Positions 23,558 to 33,900 of a stretch of DNA of 64,000 bases are shown here, in pieces; within the stretch, counting starts at the first letter, position 1; each line of letters opens with the position of its first letter. A program made the translations under genes and the position numbers. The notes below the pieces were generated by a model. That model was given only the letters and a program-made list of their open reading frames with translations, was not told the origin of the DNA and did not search any database. This stretch comes from an uncultured Eubacteriales bacterium (lineage in GTDB: Bacteria; Bacillota; Clostridia; Oscillospirales; Oscillospiraceae). The stretch spans positions 248,001 through 312,000 of the forward strand of contig UQQF01000001.1 in NCBI GenBank assembly GCA_900543085.1, read 5' to 3'.

Positions 23558-26104
23558 TCACTTATGGGGCTTTGCAATGATGTTTACGAGCTTGTTCCTG
23601 ACCACGATGGTCTTGACTATGTCGCAGCCGTCGGTGAACTTCTTCACCTTCGGCTCGGCCAGAGCGGCCTCCACGGCGGCGTCGTTTTCGCTGTCAATGG
23701 GGATGCGCACGGTGCCGCGGAGCTTGCCGTTGACCTGCACGGCTATCTCGACCTCGTCGTCGAGGGTCTTGGAGTGGTCGTACTCAGGCCACGCGGACAG
23801 CGAGCACAGTCCGTCGAAGCCCTGGAGCTCCCACAGCTCCTCGGCCATATGCGGCGCGAAGGGGCTGAGCAGCGCGAGCAGCGCCTTGATGTCGCCGCGG
23901 CTGGGGGCGCTCTCGTAGAACTTGTTCACAAGCACCATCATGGCGGCGATGGCGGTGTTGAACTTCATGTTCTCGATGTCCTCGCTGACCTTCTTGATGC
24001 AGCGGTGGACTTCCTTCTCGTTGGCGGCGGAATAGCTCTCGTCGCCGTCGATGCGGTTCTCGGCCAGCGCCCAGATGCGGTCGAGGAAGCGCTTGCAGCC
24101 CTTGACGGCGCTGGGGTTCCAGGGCGCGGCCTTCTCAAAGTCGCCGATGAACATGATGTAGAGGCGCAGCGTGTCGGCGCCGAACTCCTTGACCACGTTG
24201 TCGGGGTTGACGACGTTGCCCAGGCTCTTGCTCATCTTGACGATGGGGTGGTCGGCCATCTCGCCGTACTTGTGGCGGAGGTACTTGCGCACTTCCTCCT
24301 CGCTGCCGTACTCGGCCAGCAGCTCGTTGCGCTCGGTCTCGTCGAGGTTGGCGTAGTTGTGCGGGTTGAGGCCGAGGATCATGCCGTGGCTGGTGCGCTT
24401 GGCGTAGGGCTCCTTGGTCGGCACGACGCCGATGTCGTACAGGAACTTGTGCCAGAAGCGGCTGTACAGCAGGTGGAGCGTGGTGTGCTCCATGCCGCCG
24501 TTGTACCAGTCGACGGGGCTCCAGTAGTCGAGCGCCTCCTTGCCGGCCAGCGCATTGTCGTTGTCGGGGTCGATGTAGCGCAGGAAGTACCAGCAGCTGC
24601 CGGCCCACTGGGGCATGGTGTCGGTCTCACGCTGGGCGGGACCTCCGCACTTCGGGCAGGTGGTGTTGACCCAGTCGGTCATCTTGCTCAGCGGGCTCTC
24701 GCCGTTGTCGGTCGGCTCGTAGCTGTCCACGTCGGGCAGGAGCAGGGGCAGCTCGCTCTCGTCTATGGGCTGCCAGCCGCACTTATCGCAGTGCACCAGG
24801 GGGATGGGCTCGCCCCAGTAGCGCTGGCGGGAGAACACCCAGTCGCGCAGCTTGTAGTTGACCTTGCTGCGGCCTATGCCCTTCTCCTCCAGCCACTTGG
24901 TCATGGCGGGGATGGCGTCCTTGACGCTCATGCCGTCCAGGAAGCCGGAGTTGACCATGATGGCGTTCTCGTCCTTGCTTATCCACGCCTCCTTGGTCAC
25001 GTCGCCGCCCTTGACGACCTCGACTATGGGCAGGTTGAACTCCTTGGCGAACTCCCAGTCGCGCTGGTCGTGGCCGGGGACGGCCATGATGGCGCCGGTG
25101 CCGTAGCTGGCGAGGACGTAGTCGGAGAGGAAGATGGGGATGACTTCGCCGTTGACGGGGTTCACGGCGTCGACGCCGATGGTGCGCACGCCGGTCTTGT
25201 CCTTGTTCAGCTCGGTGCGCTCGAGGTCTGACTTGGCGGCGGCCGCGGCCTGGTAGGCCTTGACCTCGTCGGAGTTCTGTATTGCGCCGCTCTCAAGCCA
25301 GCGCTTCACAAGCTCATGCTCCGGCGAGAGAACCATGTAGGTCGCGCCGAAAAGCGTGTCGCAGCGGGTGGTGAAGACGCGTATCACGTCTCCGGTGGTG
25401 GCCTTGAAGTCGACCTCGGCGCCGGTGGAGCGGCCTATCCAGTTGCGCTGCTGGATCTTGACGCGCTCGATGTAGTCGACGTCGTCCAGGTCGTCTATGA
25501 GCCTCTGCGCGTACTCGGTGATGCGCAGCATCCACTGGCTCTTTTCCTTGCGTATGACGGGGCTGCCGCAGCGCTCGCACACGCCCTCGACGACCTCCTC
25601 GTTGGCGAGGACGCACTTGCAGCTGGTGCACCAGTTGACGGGCATGCTGGCCTTGTAGGCGAGGCCGTGCTTGTACATCTGGAGGAAGATCCACTGCGTC
25701 CACTTGTAGTACTTCGGGTCGGTGGTGTCCACCACGCGATCCCAGTCGAAGCTGTAGCCCAGCATCTGCAGCTGCTTGGAAAAGCGCTCTATGTTGCGCT
25801 TGGTGACGTCGCGCGGATGCATGTGGTTGGCTATGGCGTAGTTCTCCGTGGGCAGTCCGAAGGCGTCGAAGCCTATCGGAAAGAGGACGTTTTCACCCTC
25901 CATGCGGCGCTTGCGCGCCACTATGTCCATGGCAGTGTACGGCCTCGGATGGCCGACGTGCAGGCCGTCTCCGCTCGGGTACGGGAACTCGATGAGGGGA
26001 TAGAACTTCTTCCTCGTCTTGTCGCCGGTCACGGCCTTGTAGGTCTTGTTCTCAAGCCAGTAATTCTGCCATTTCTTCTCTATGCGTGCGAAATCGTAGC
26101 CCAT
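23558..26104 (-). CDS. leuS: Leucyl-tRNA synthetase
   Basis: An 848-residue class I aminoacyl-tRNA synthetase that charges tRNA-Leu. The HIGH-type signature is [12 protein letters not shown] near residue 45 and KMSKS occurs in the second half ([11 protein letters not shown]). An editing domain lies between (about 220-420, with the threonine-rich TTRCDT region), and zinc-type Cys pairs (CTSCKC...CERCG) are near 160-185. The start at MGYDF is chosen because AAGGGAG precedes it; the longer frame adds non-family sequence. No T-box leader is seen; it appears to be the last gene of the rsfS group. Confidence 0.96.
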   Translation of the reverse strand: MGYDFARIEKKWQNYWLENKTYKAVTGDKTRKKFYPLIEFPYPSGDGLHVGHPRPYTAMDIVARKRRMEGENVLFPIGFDAFGLPTENYAIANHMHPRDVTKRNIERFSKQLQMLGYSFDWDRVVDTTDPKYYKWTQWIFLQMYKHGLAYKASMPVNWCTSCKCVLANEEVVEGVCERCGSPVIRKEKSQWMLRITEYAQRLIDDLDDVDYIERVKIQQRNWIGRSTGAEVDFKATTGDVIRVFTTRCDTLFGATYMVLSPEHELVKRWLESGAIQNSDEVKAYQAAAAAKSDLERTELNKDKTGVRTIGVDAVNPVNGEVIPIFLSDYVLASYGTGAIMAVPGHDQRDWEFAKEFNLPIVEVVKGGDVTKEAWISKDENAIMVNSGFLDGMSVKDAIPAMTKWLEEKGIGRSKVNYKLRDWVFSRQRYWGEPIPLVHCDKCGWQPIDESELPLLLPDVDSYEPTDNGESPLSKMTDWVNTTCPKCGGPAQRETDTMPQWAGSCWYFLRYIDPDNDNALAGKEALDYWSPVDWYNGGMEHTTLHLLYSRFWHKFLYDIGVVPTKEPYAKRTSHGMILGLNPHNYANLDETERNELLAEYGSEEEVRKYLRHKYGEMADHPIVKMSKSLGNVVNPDNVVKEFGADTLRLYIMFIGDFEKAAPWNPSAVKGCKRFLDRIWALAENRIDGDESYSAANEKEVHRCIKKVSEDIENMKFNTAIAAMMVLVNKFYESAPSRGDIKALLALLSPFAPHMAEELWELQGFDGLCSLSAWPEYDHSKTLDDEVEIAVQVNGKLRGTVRIPIDSENDAAVEAALAEPKVKKFTDGCDIVKTIVVRNKLVNIIAKPHK

Positions 26105-26185
26105 GTTTTTGCTTCTCCCTTTACTGTAGTTTGCTTTGTCAGTCGGCCCCTTTGACCCGGGCGTCACGCCTCAGGCCATAGGGCC

Positions 26186-26536
26186 TCAAAGGGATGAGAG
26201 GGGCACCTCCTGCGCGTCTCCCCAGAGGTGCTCGAGGTTGTAGAACTCGCGCAGATCCTCCTGGAATATATGGACTATGACGCAGCCAAAGTCCAGCAGT
26301 ATCCAGCCGCCGCCGCGATAACCCTCGCGGCGAAGCGGAGGCTCGCCGACCTCGCTGAGCACACGGTCGACCTCGTCGGTGAGGGTCTTCACGTGAGTGG
26401 AGCTGGTGGCGGTGCAGATGATGAAATAGTCCGCAAGCACGGTGACGTCGGAGGTGTGCAGCACCTTGATGTCCTTCGCCTGCTTATTCTCCAAGGCCTT
26501 TGCTGCCTCGGCGGCTATTTCTCTGGGTGTCAGCAT
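26186..26536 (-). CDS. rsfS: Ribosome silencing factor RsfS
   Basis: A 116-residue protein that binds L14 of the large ribosomal subunit and blocks subunit joining in poor nutrient conditions. Typical blocks are DIKVLHTSDVTVLADYFIIC and GWILLDFGCVIVHIF. Its position between leuS and an LCP/nadD group is common in Firmicutes. The start is placed at MLTPRE, with AAGGAG upstream. Confidence 0.94.
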   Translation of the reverse strand: MLTPREIAAEAAKALENKQAKDIKVLHTSDVTVLADYFIICTATSSTHVKTLTDEVDRVLSEVGEPPLRREGYRGGGWILLDFGCVIVHIFQEDLREFYNLEHLWGDAQEVPLSSL

Positions 26537-26555
26537 TGAGCAAAACTCCTTTTCT

Positions 26556-27956
26556 TTATCCAAAGCTTGCAAATGAACCTTCTCCGCCCTCAATGTACCC
26601 CTGCGTCATCGTCCAGACGCCGTCGATGTAGGAGATCATGTTTATATTCTCCTCAGTGATCTCCACGTCGAAGGGGTTGAGGTACTCGTTTAGCATGACG
26701 AGCCATTTGTCTATGATGGGCATGACGTAGTTAAGGCCGTTTATCATGCCGTCCATACGGTTGGGGATGGTCTGGAATGTTATATCCTCGCTGTCGAGCT
26801 TCATGAACTGCTCCAGCAGGTAGGCGATATTGCCCAGCGAGACGTTGGTCTCCGTGTTTTCCATGACTGCGCTGTATATCTGGCCGATGTTCAGCACGTT
26901 GCCTATCTGCAGCAGCTGCTGAGCCAGCGCCATCAGCAGCTCCTGCTGGAACTCGATGCGCTCTATGTCGCCGCCCGCGTAGGAGTGCGAGCCGTCGTTG
27001 GACATACGGAAGCGCATGGCGTTGACGAAGTTCTCGCCGTTGAGCGTCTGCGGGCCGGCCTTGATGTGGATGTACAAGTCCTGATCCGGCGCGTCCCAGT
27101 CCATGTCGAACGGGATGGTGAAGTTGACGCCGCCTATGGCGTCGACTATGTCCGCCGCCGCCTGGATGTTGACGAAAGCGTACATGTCGACCTCGTAGCC
27201 CAGAATATCCGCCACAGTGTCCAGCAGCGCCTGAGTGGCGTCCTGGTTGTTGTTCTTCGCCGCCGCATAGGGCTGGTTTATCTTCTTGATGTTCAGTCCG
27301 ATGTTGACCAGCATGTCTCGGGGCAGGCTGACTATGTTCAGCTTGCCGTTGACGGTGTCGAACATGCCCACCAGGTTGGTGTCGTTGTGATAGCCCACGA
27401 CGTCTATTCCCGATACCAGGAAGGTGTAGACGCCGTCGCGCTTGTTGCCCGTGCTGTCGGGGGCTACGGCGGCTATGCCCGTCTCCTCAGGAGCCGGGGT
27501 ACCGTAGTCGTTCAGCCCGCCGCCGGCTGTGTCCGGTGCCTTGGCCCAGCTGCGGTACCAGGCGAAGGCTCCGATTATTACCACCGCCAGGATACCGAGG
27601 GTCACCGCCAGCCTGCGCGGCCAGCGCGGCCTGGACGCCCTGCGCTCCTCGCGCGAGATTATGTCATCGCTTGCGAAGCGTCTGCGCCCCTCGTCGTTGT
27701 ACGCCGCCTGGCGCGAAGCATACCGCTGCTGCCGGGCTTTGTACCTCCGGTCGTAATCGTAGTCGTCGTCAAGGTCGTAATCGTTGTACTCGGAGTACTC
27801 TCCCCGTTCATATTCCTGCCGGCCGTATTCGCGCCGGTCATGGCTGCGGTCGTCGTAATACCCGCCGTCGTAGGGTTCGCGGCCGGCGTTGCTGCCGGAG
27901 CCGCGGCCGGAAGCGCTGTGCTTCCCGCCCTTTCCGTTTCCGCCAAAGAGGTGCAT
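26556..27956 (-). CDS. LytR-CpsA-Psr (LCP) family cell-wall ligase
   Basis: A 466-residue membrane-anchored enzyme of the family that attaches wall teichoic acid or other glycopolymers to peptidoglycan. About 125 N-terminal residues are cytoplasmic, disordered and rich in Arg, Tyr, Asp, Gly and Ser. One membrane helix follows (near LAVTLGILAVVIIGAFAWY), then the LCP domain, with Asp/Arg landmarks HNDTNLVGMFD, SLPRDMLV and NGENFVNAMRFR. The start overlaps the nadD-yqeK stop by one base (TAATG). The very long, low-complexity cytoplasmic tail is unusual. Confidence 0.87.
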   Translation of the reverse strand: MHLFGGNGKGGKHSASGRGSGSNAGREPYDGGYYDDRSHDRREYGRQEYERGEYSEYNDYDLDDDYDYDRRYKARQQRYASRQAAYNDEGRRRFASDDIISREERRASRPRWPRRLAVTLGILAVVIIGAFAWYRSWAKAPDTAGGGLNDYGTPAPEETGIAAVAPDSTGNKRDGVYTFLVSGIDVVGYHNDTNLVGMFDTVNGKLNIVSLPRDMLVNIGLNIKKINQPYAAAKNNNQDATQALLDTVADILGYEVDMYAFVNIQAAADIVDAIGGVNFTIPFDMDWDAPDQDLYIHIKAGPQTLNGENFVNAMRFRMSNDGSHSYAGGDIERIEFQQELLMALAQQLLQIGNVLNIGQIYSAVMENTETNVSLGNIAYLLEQFMKLDSEDITFQTIPNRMDGMINGLNYVMPIIDKWLVMLNEYLNPFDVEITEENINMISYIDGVWTMTQGYIEGGEGSFASFG

Positions 27957-29122
27957 TAAGTTCTGTCCTTTCCGTACCACCTGAGCGCCTCGACGGTGGC
28001 GCTGTGCGGCACTATCCCGCCGGCCTTCAGCTCCTCGAGGCTCATTTTCAGCCCGAGCGCCATGGCGGCGTCGATGTCCTCATAGGCCAGCGCGCGCAGC
28101 GGCTCCACGCCTTCAAAGTCGCGCGTAGGCTCGATATAATCTGCCAGATATATCAGCTTCTCCAACAGTGTCATATCCGGTCTGCCGGTGGTGTGCCAGC
28201 GTATGGCGCCGTACACCTCGTCGGTCACGCCGAAGACTTCCCTGGACAGTGCTGCGCCCGTTATGGCGTGCGTGAGCTTGAGATTCTCGCGCTCGAGCGC
28301 GTCAAACACTATACCATATTTTTCTGCCAACTTCAACTGCTCCGGCATCGTAAGTTTTTTGGTGATGTCGTGCAAAATACCGGCTTCGGCCGCGTCTCCG
28401 GGGTCTGCGCCCCAGCGCTCAGCCAGCTTTACGGCCTCGTGCTCGCAGCCCGCCACATGCGGTATCCTGCCGGGCTTCAGGTACGCATAGGCTCTCTCCC
28501 TGAGCCAGTCAAGCTGCGGCTTCGCGCCGTAGTCGCGCGTCCTGATTATCCGCTCGTACACCTCGCCGTCCAGCTCGCCGGCGCCGCGGCGGTTCACCAG
28601 CAGCTCGCGCATGCCGCTGCTGGACATCGGCAGCGGAGCCACGTCCAGCACATAGACGACGGCGCCGCAGCTTATGCGCAGGTGCTCAGCCATGCGGCGT
28701 ATTGGCTCCAGGTCGCCCTCGTCCCTCGGCAGCACGGCCAGGCTGGCCTCCGAGAGTATATAGCGCCACTCGTGCCAGGTCTCAAAGCTCAAAAGCATGT
28801 CCGTGCCCATGATCATCACGAGCTCCGCGTCCGGATACTCGCGCCTCAGCTCGGACACCGTGTCGGAGGTGTAGCTACGCCCCGCCCTGTGCAGCTCCAT
28901 GTCCGAGACCTCGGCCTCGGGGAGATCGCGGAAGGCAATGCGGGTGAGCGCCATGCGCTCGTTGGCGTCCGGGCTGCCCTCGGGCAGGGGCTTGTGCGGC
29001 GGCGTGGCGGCCGGGATAACAAGCAGCTTGTCAGGCTTCAACGCCTCGCAGGCGAGGCGGCAGGCGCGCACGTGCGCCGGGTGCGGCGGGTTGAAGCTCC
29101 CGCCGTAAAAGGCCAGCCTCAT
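27956..29122 (-). CDS. nadD: NadD-YqeK fusion: nicotinate-nucleotide adenylyltransferase plus HD phosphohydrolase
   Basis: A 388-residue two-domain protein. Residues 1-195 form NadD, which makes NaAD for NAD synthesis: nucleotidyl-transferase motif GGSFNPPHPAH and late motif SSSGMRELL. Residues 200-388 form a YqeK-type HD phosphohydrolase (His/Asp in GCEHE and GILHDITKK), associated with Ap4A breakdown. In Bacillus these are separate neighbouring genes. The start overlaps the yhbY stop (ATGA). Confidence 0.9.
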   Translation of the reverse strand: MRLAFYGGSFNPPHPAHVRACRLACEALKPDKLLVIPAATPPHKPLPEGSPDANERMALTRIAFRDLPEAEVSDMELHRAGRSYTSDTVSELRREYPDAELVMIMGTDMLLSFETWHEWRYILSEASLAVLPRDEGDLEPIRRMAEHLRISCGAVVYVLDVAPLPMSSSGMRELLVNRRGAGELDGEVYERIIRTRDYGAKPQLDWLRERAYAYLKPGRIPHVAGCEHEAVKLAERWGADPGDAAEAGILHDITKKLTMPEQLKLAEKYGIVFDALERENLKLTHAITGAALSREVFGVTDEVYGAIRWHTTGRPDMTLLEKLIYLADYIEPTRDFEGVEPLRALAYEDIDAAMALGLKMSLEELKAGGIVPHSATVEALRWYGKDRT

Positions 29123-29427
29123 TTCTTCTTCGCCGCCTTCGGCAGCTCGATCACGGGCTTTTGCTCGTTGCGCTTGTAGAGCACGAACTTGCTGCCTATG
29201 ACCTGTACCTGCTCGGCGCGGCATCTGGCGGACAGCGTCTCGCAGGCCTCGCGGGCGGTGAGCATGGAGTTCTCCAGCACGCGGCCTTTGACCAGCTCGC
29301 GCGCGCGGAGCATGTCGCTCATCGTCTCCGCGGTCTTTTCGGTTATGCCGTCCTTGCCTATTTGCAGTATCGTGTCCTCCTTTGCGGCCAGGCCGCGAAG
29401 GTAGGCTCTCTGTTTACTTGTCAGCAT
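29119..29427 (-). CDS. yhbY: YhbY-type CRM RNA-binding protein
   Basis: A 102-residue single CRM-domain protein that binds RNA and is linked to large-subunit ribosome assembly. It begins LTSKQRAYLRGLAA, and the conserved ILQIGKDGIT loop follows. It overlaps rdgB by 14 bases and nadD by 4, in a compact series of overlapping genes. Confidence 0.93.
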   Translation of the reverse strand: MLTSKQRAYLRGLAAKEDTILQIGKDGITEKTAETMSDMLRARELVKGRVLENSMLTAREACETLSARCRAEQVQVIGSKFVLYKRNEQKPVIELPKAAKKK

Positions 29428-30013
29428 CGCAATACTCCTTTAACAGCCGGGCGAACTCGCGCAGGGCGCGTCCCCGGTGGGATATGGCGTTTTTCTCGTC
29501 GGCGCTCAGCTCCGCCATCGTGCGCTCAGAGCCTTCGGGTATGAACATCGCGTCATAGCCGAAGCCGTTTTCACCGGCCTCGCGGGTGGCTATCTCGCCC
29601 TCGCAGGTGCCGCGCGCGCGGAGCACGTCGCCGTTCGGGAAGGCACAGCATATCGCTGAGACGAAACGTGCCGAACGATGTTCCACGCCCTCGAGCTTTT
29701 TCATCAGGAACGCCCTGCGGTCGGCGTCCGAGTCCTCGTGGCGGCCGGTGTAGCGCGCCGAGTGCACCCCCGGCTCGCCGCCCAGCGCGTCCACCTCCAG
29801 CCCTGAGTCGTCGCTCACGGCCGCAAGGCCGGTGGCCTTCATCGCCGCCTCGGCCTTTATATAGGCGTTCTCCTCAAAGGTGACGCCCGTCTCGTCGGCT
29901 TCGAAGTCGCAGCCCGCCTCGCTCTGCGTGACTACCTCTATGCCGAGCGGGGCGAGTATCTCGCGGAACTCCTTCGCCTTGTGCGCGTTGTTGGAAGCGA
30001 GTATCAGTTTCAT
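29414..30013 (-). CDS. rdgB: RdgB/HAM1 inosine/xanthosine triphosphate pyrophosphatase
   Basis: A 199-residue enzyme that removes ITP, dITP and XTP from the nucleotide pool. Family markers are SNNAHKAKEFREIL at the start, SDDSGLEVDALGGEPGVHSA in the middle, and FGYDAMFIPEGSERT near the end. The start overlaps the ftsY stop (ATGA). Confidence 0.95.
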   Translation of the reverse strand: MKLILASNNAHKAKEFREILAPLGIEVVTQSEAGCDFEADETGVTFEENAYIKAEAAMKATGLAAVSDDSGLEVDALGGEPGVHSARYTGRHEDSDADRRAFLMKKLEGVEHRSARFVSAICCAFPNGDVLRARGTCEGEIATREAGENGFGYDAMFIPEGSERTMAELSADEKNAISHRGRALREFARLLKEYCDADK

Positions 30014-30906
30014 GACAGCAGCGCCTCCGCAAAGCTCTTGGGCTCGAAGGGCATCAGGTCGTCGACGCCCTCGCCGACGCCGATAAACTTGACGGGCACG
30101 CCCATTTCGTTGGCGATGGCGAACACTATGCCGCCCTTGGCCGTGCCGTCCAGCTTGGTCAGCACGATGCCGGTGATGGCGGCGGTGTCGGAAAACTGCT
30201 TGGCCTGGATAAGCCCGTTCTGTCCCGTGGTCGCGTCTATTACCATCAGCGTCTCCAGCGAGGCCTCAGGCAGCTCGCGCAGTATGATACGGCGGATCTT
30301 GGCCAGCTCGTTCATGAGGTTGGCCTTGTTGTGCAGCCTGCCGGCCGTGTCGACTATCACTATGTCCGCTCCGCGCGCCTTGGCGGCGCTGACGGCGTCG
30401 AACACCACGGCGCCGGGGTCGGAGCCTTCGCCGTGCTTGACTATCTCGCAGTGCGCGCGCTCTGCCCAGACGGTGAGCTGCTCGGCGGCGGCGGCGCGGA
30501 AGGTGTCCGCCGCGGCCAGGAGAACCTTCTTGCCCTCGGCGGTGTATTTCGCTGCCAGCTTGCCTATCGTGGTCGTCTTGCCCACGCCGTTCACGCCCAC
30601 CATGAGTATGACGGAGGGCTTGGTCTCCAGCTCCAGCTCGAAGCTGCCCACGCTCAGGTGCTCGGCCAGGATATCCACCAGCGCTCCCTTGACCTCGTCC
30701 GCGCCGCGCAGGGCGTTGGCGCGCACGCGCTCGCGCAGCTCCTCCACCGCCTTCATGGCGGTGTCCGCTCCGGCGTCGGCCAAAATCAGCGAGTCCTCCA
30801 GCTCCTCAAAGAACTCCTCGTTCTCGCCGGTGAACTCGGCGAACAGTCCGCCCATCTGGCGGCGGGTCTTTTCAAGCCCCTGCTTTATCTTGTCGAAGAA
30901 TCCCAT
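30010..30906 (-). CDS. ftsY: Signal recognition particle receptor FtsY
   Basis: A 298-residue SRP GTPase that docks ribosome-SRP complexes at the membrane. It has the N-terminal helical domain and the G domain with GVNGVGKTTT, DTFRAAA, DTAGR and TKLDGTAKGG. The acidic N-terminal extension known from Proteobacteria is missing, as is normal in Gram-positives. Its start lies 35 bases inside the smc gene end. Confidence 0.96.
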   Translation of the reverse strand: MGFFDKIKQGLEKTRRQMGGLFAEFTGENEEFFEELEDSLILADAGADTAMKAVEELRERVRANALRGADEVKGALVDILAEHLSVGSFELELETKPSVILMVGVNGVGKTTTIGKLAAKYTAEGKKVLLAAADTFRAAAAEQLTVWAERAHCEIVKHGEGSDPGAVVFDAVSAAKARGADIVIVDTAGRLHNKANLMNELAKIRRIILRELPEASLETLMVIDATTGQNGLIQAKQFSDTAAITGIVLTKLDGTAKGGIVFAIANEMGVPVKFIGVGEGVDDLMPFEPKSFAEALLS

Positions 30907-33900
30907 TGTCTTCCTCCTCTATCTGCTTTGTAGCTTCGTCCAGATCCAGCTCTATCACCTTGGAGACGCCCTTTTCCTGCATCGTCACGCCATAGAGCCT
31001 GTCGGCCTCCTCCATCGTGCCGCGCCTGTGGGTGATGACTATGAACTGCGTCTTGTCGGCCAGCTCGCGCATATGGCTGGCGAAGCGGTTGACGTTCGCC
31101 TCGTCCAGCGCGGCCTCTATCTCGTCCATCACGCAAAAAGGCGTGGGGCGTATCTTGATTATCGCAAAGTACAGCGCTATGGCCACAAAGGCCATCTCGC
31201 CGCCGGAGAGCAGCGTCAGCGTCGTGACCGCCTTTCCGGGCGGCTGGACACGGATGTCTATGTCGCCGCCCAGCACGTCGTCAGCGGGGGTTATCGTAAG
31301 CTCCGCGCTGCCGCCGCCGAAAAGCTCCGTGAACGTCTCCTTGAAGCTCTCGTTTATGGCGGTGAACTCGCGCGAGAATATACTTCTCATTTCCCCGGTT
31401 ATGTCGGTAATTATACCCAAAAGCTCATTCTTTGCCTTTTCAACGTCGTCGCGCTGTCCGGCGAGGAACTCGTAACGCTCGCTCACGCGCGCGTACTCGT
31501 CGATGGCGCCGATGTTCGGGTTGCCCAGCGAGGTCATCTCGCGGCGCAGCTCAGATATGCGGCGGGCGGCCTTCGGCCGGCTCTCCACCGGCTGGCGTAT
31601 GGCCTCGGCGGCGCTGTGGCTCAGCTCGTAGCCGTCCCAGAGCTTGTCCGTCAGCTGCTTCTCCTCCATCTCGGCGGAGAGCTTCTTCTGCTCGGCGCGG
31701 GCAAGGGCGCGCTCCAGGTCGAGTATGGCGGCGTTCTTCTCCTGCGCGGCCTTGTCGGTGCGCGTGCGCTCGCCCTCGACCTCCAGGCGGCTCGACGTCG
31801 CTTCGCTGATGGAGGCGCGTATCTTGTCGGCCTCGGCGTTCAGGGTGTCTATGGCGCTCCGAACCTCGTCCAGCTCGCGCCGGTAGCTGTCCGCCGCCGC
31901 AAGCACGTCGCTTATCGCCTTCTCTCGCGCGGCGCTGTCGCCAGTCAGGCCGGCCATCAGAGCCTCAAACTGCCCGGCGGCGTTCTCCGTCGTGCGGCGC
32001 TCGGCGGCCAGGGAGGCCAGCTCGTTGTTTATCGTCTGTATCTCCTGCGTGGCGACGTCCAGCTCATATCGCGCGGCGGTCAGCGTGCGCTTGAGCTCGT
32101 CCGTCCTGGACGTCAGCTCGTCGCGGCGTCTGGCCAGCCTACCGCGCCCGGCCTGGAGCTTTTCAAGCTCGCTGCGGCGCGAGAGGATGCCCGCGTTCTT
32201 CCCGGCGCTGCCGCCGGTCATGGAGCCGCCCGCGTTCATGACCTGCCCGTCCAGGGTGACTATCTTCACCCTGCCGCCGTTGCGGCGGGAAATGGCTATG
32301 GCGTCGGTCAGCGTCTCGGCTATCAGCGTGCGTCCGAGCAGGTTCTCGAACACGTTTTTGTACTTCGCCTCGAACTCTATCAGGTCCACGGCCAGGCCGA
32401 GACAGCCCTCGTCCCCGCCGGGTATGGCGTCCAGCCTGCCGCCGCGTATGGCGTCCAGCGGCAGGAACGTGGCGCGTCCGGCGTTTCGCCGCTGCAGGAA
32501 CTCTATGGCGCGCTTGCCGTCGTTCTGCGTGTCGACGACGACGTTCTGTATCGCCGCGCCCAGCGCGGTCTCGATGGCGAGCGCGGTGTGTTCGTCCGTG
32601 CGCAGCAGCTCGCTCACCGTGCCGTGGACTCCGCGCAGCGCGCCGCGTTTGGCCTCGCGCATGACGGCCTTGACGGCCCCGCCGAAGCCCTCGTAGTCGC
32701 GCTCCATCTCCTCGAGCATGTTTATGCGCGAGTCGGCGCTGCGCAGCTCCACTATCTGCTTGGTCAGCTCGTCGCTCAGCTCGTTCAGCTCGCGCTCGCG
32801 GTTGGCTATGCGCATACGGCGGCCTTCGGCGACGTTCCGGGCGCTCTGCGCGTCCTCCTCGAGTTTCTTCTTCTGTGCGTCTATCTCGGCTATGCGCGCG
32901 CGGCCGGCCTCTATCTGGCCTTGAATCTCCTGTACGCGGCCGGTCAGCTCGCTCATCTCGGTGCGCATACGCGCGGCGTTCTGCTCGGAGCTTTCGATGC
33001 GGCTTTGCAGCGCGGCGGCTCTGGCCTCCTGCTCGGCTATGCGCGACTGGGCGCCGCTCAGCTCGCTGCGCCTGGCCTCGGCCTCGACGTCCTTGGCGCG
33101 CATACGCTCGGTAAGCACCTCGCTGCGGGAGTACAGACCCTGCAATTCGCGCTTTGCCGCTTCCAGCGCGGCCTTTGTCTCGTTGTACTCGCTCTCGAGC
33201 GTACCGCTCTGCTCTCGCAGGGTGTCCAGGTCGCTCATCCACAGGCTGACCTCGGCCACGCGCAGCTCGTCGCGCAGCGTGAGGTAGCGCTTGGCCACCT
33301 CGGCCTGCTCCTTGAGGGGCTTGACCTGCAGCTCCAGCTCTTCAATCTTGTCGTTTATGCGCAGCAGGTTCTCGTCCGTGCGCGCAAGGCGGCGCTCGGC
33401 CTCCTCCTTGCGGTAGCGGTAGCGGGAGATGCCAGCCGCCTCCTCGAGCACCTCTCGGCGCTCGGCGCTCTTGCCGCTGACTATCTCCGCGATGCGCCCC
33501 TGGCCGATGATGGAGTAGCCGTCGCGGCCGAGGCCGGTGTCCATCAGCAGCTCGTTCACGTCGCGCAGGCGCACCTGCTGGCGGTTGATGTAGTACTCGC
33601 TTTCGCCCGAGCGGTAATACTTGCGGGTTATCGTGACCTCCTCGGCGTCCACGTCAAAGATCCCGGCGGAGTTGTCCAGGATGAGCGAGACCTGAGCCAC
33701 GCCCATGCTCGGGCGCTTGGCAGTGCCGCCGAATATGACGTCCTGCATCTTGCCGCCGCGCAGCGTGCGGCTGCTCTGCTCGCCCATGACCCACAGTATG
33801 GCGTCGGAAATATTCGATTTGCCCGAGCCGTTGGGTCCCACGATGGCAGTTATGTCCCGCTCGAACGTGAGCCTGGCGCGCTCGGGGAAGCTCTTGAAGC

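Noticed and set aside
26104-26185. T-box or other leader before leuS; also checked before lysS
   Set aside because: No T-box-like specifier or antiterminator sequence is seen; leuS follows rsfS closely and lysS follows greA by 15 bases.
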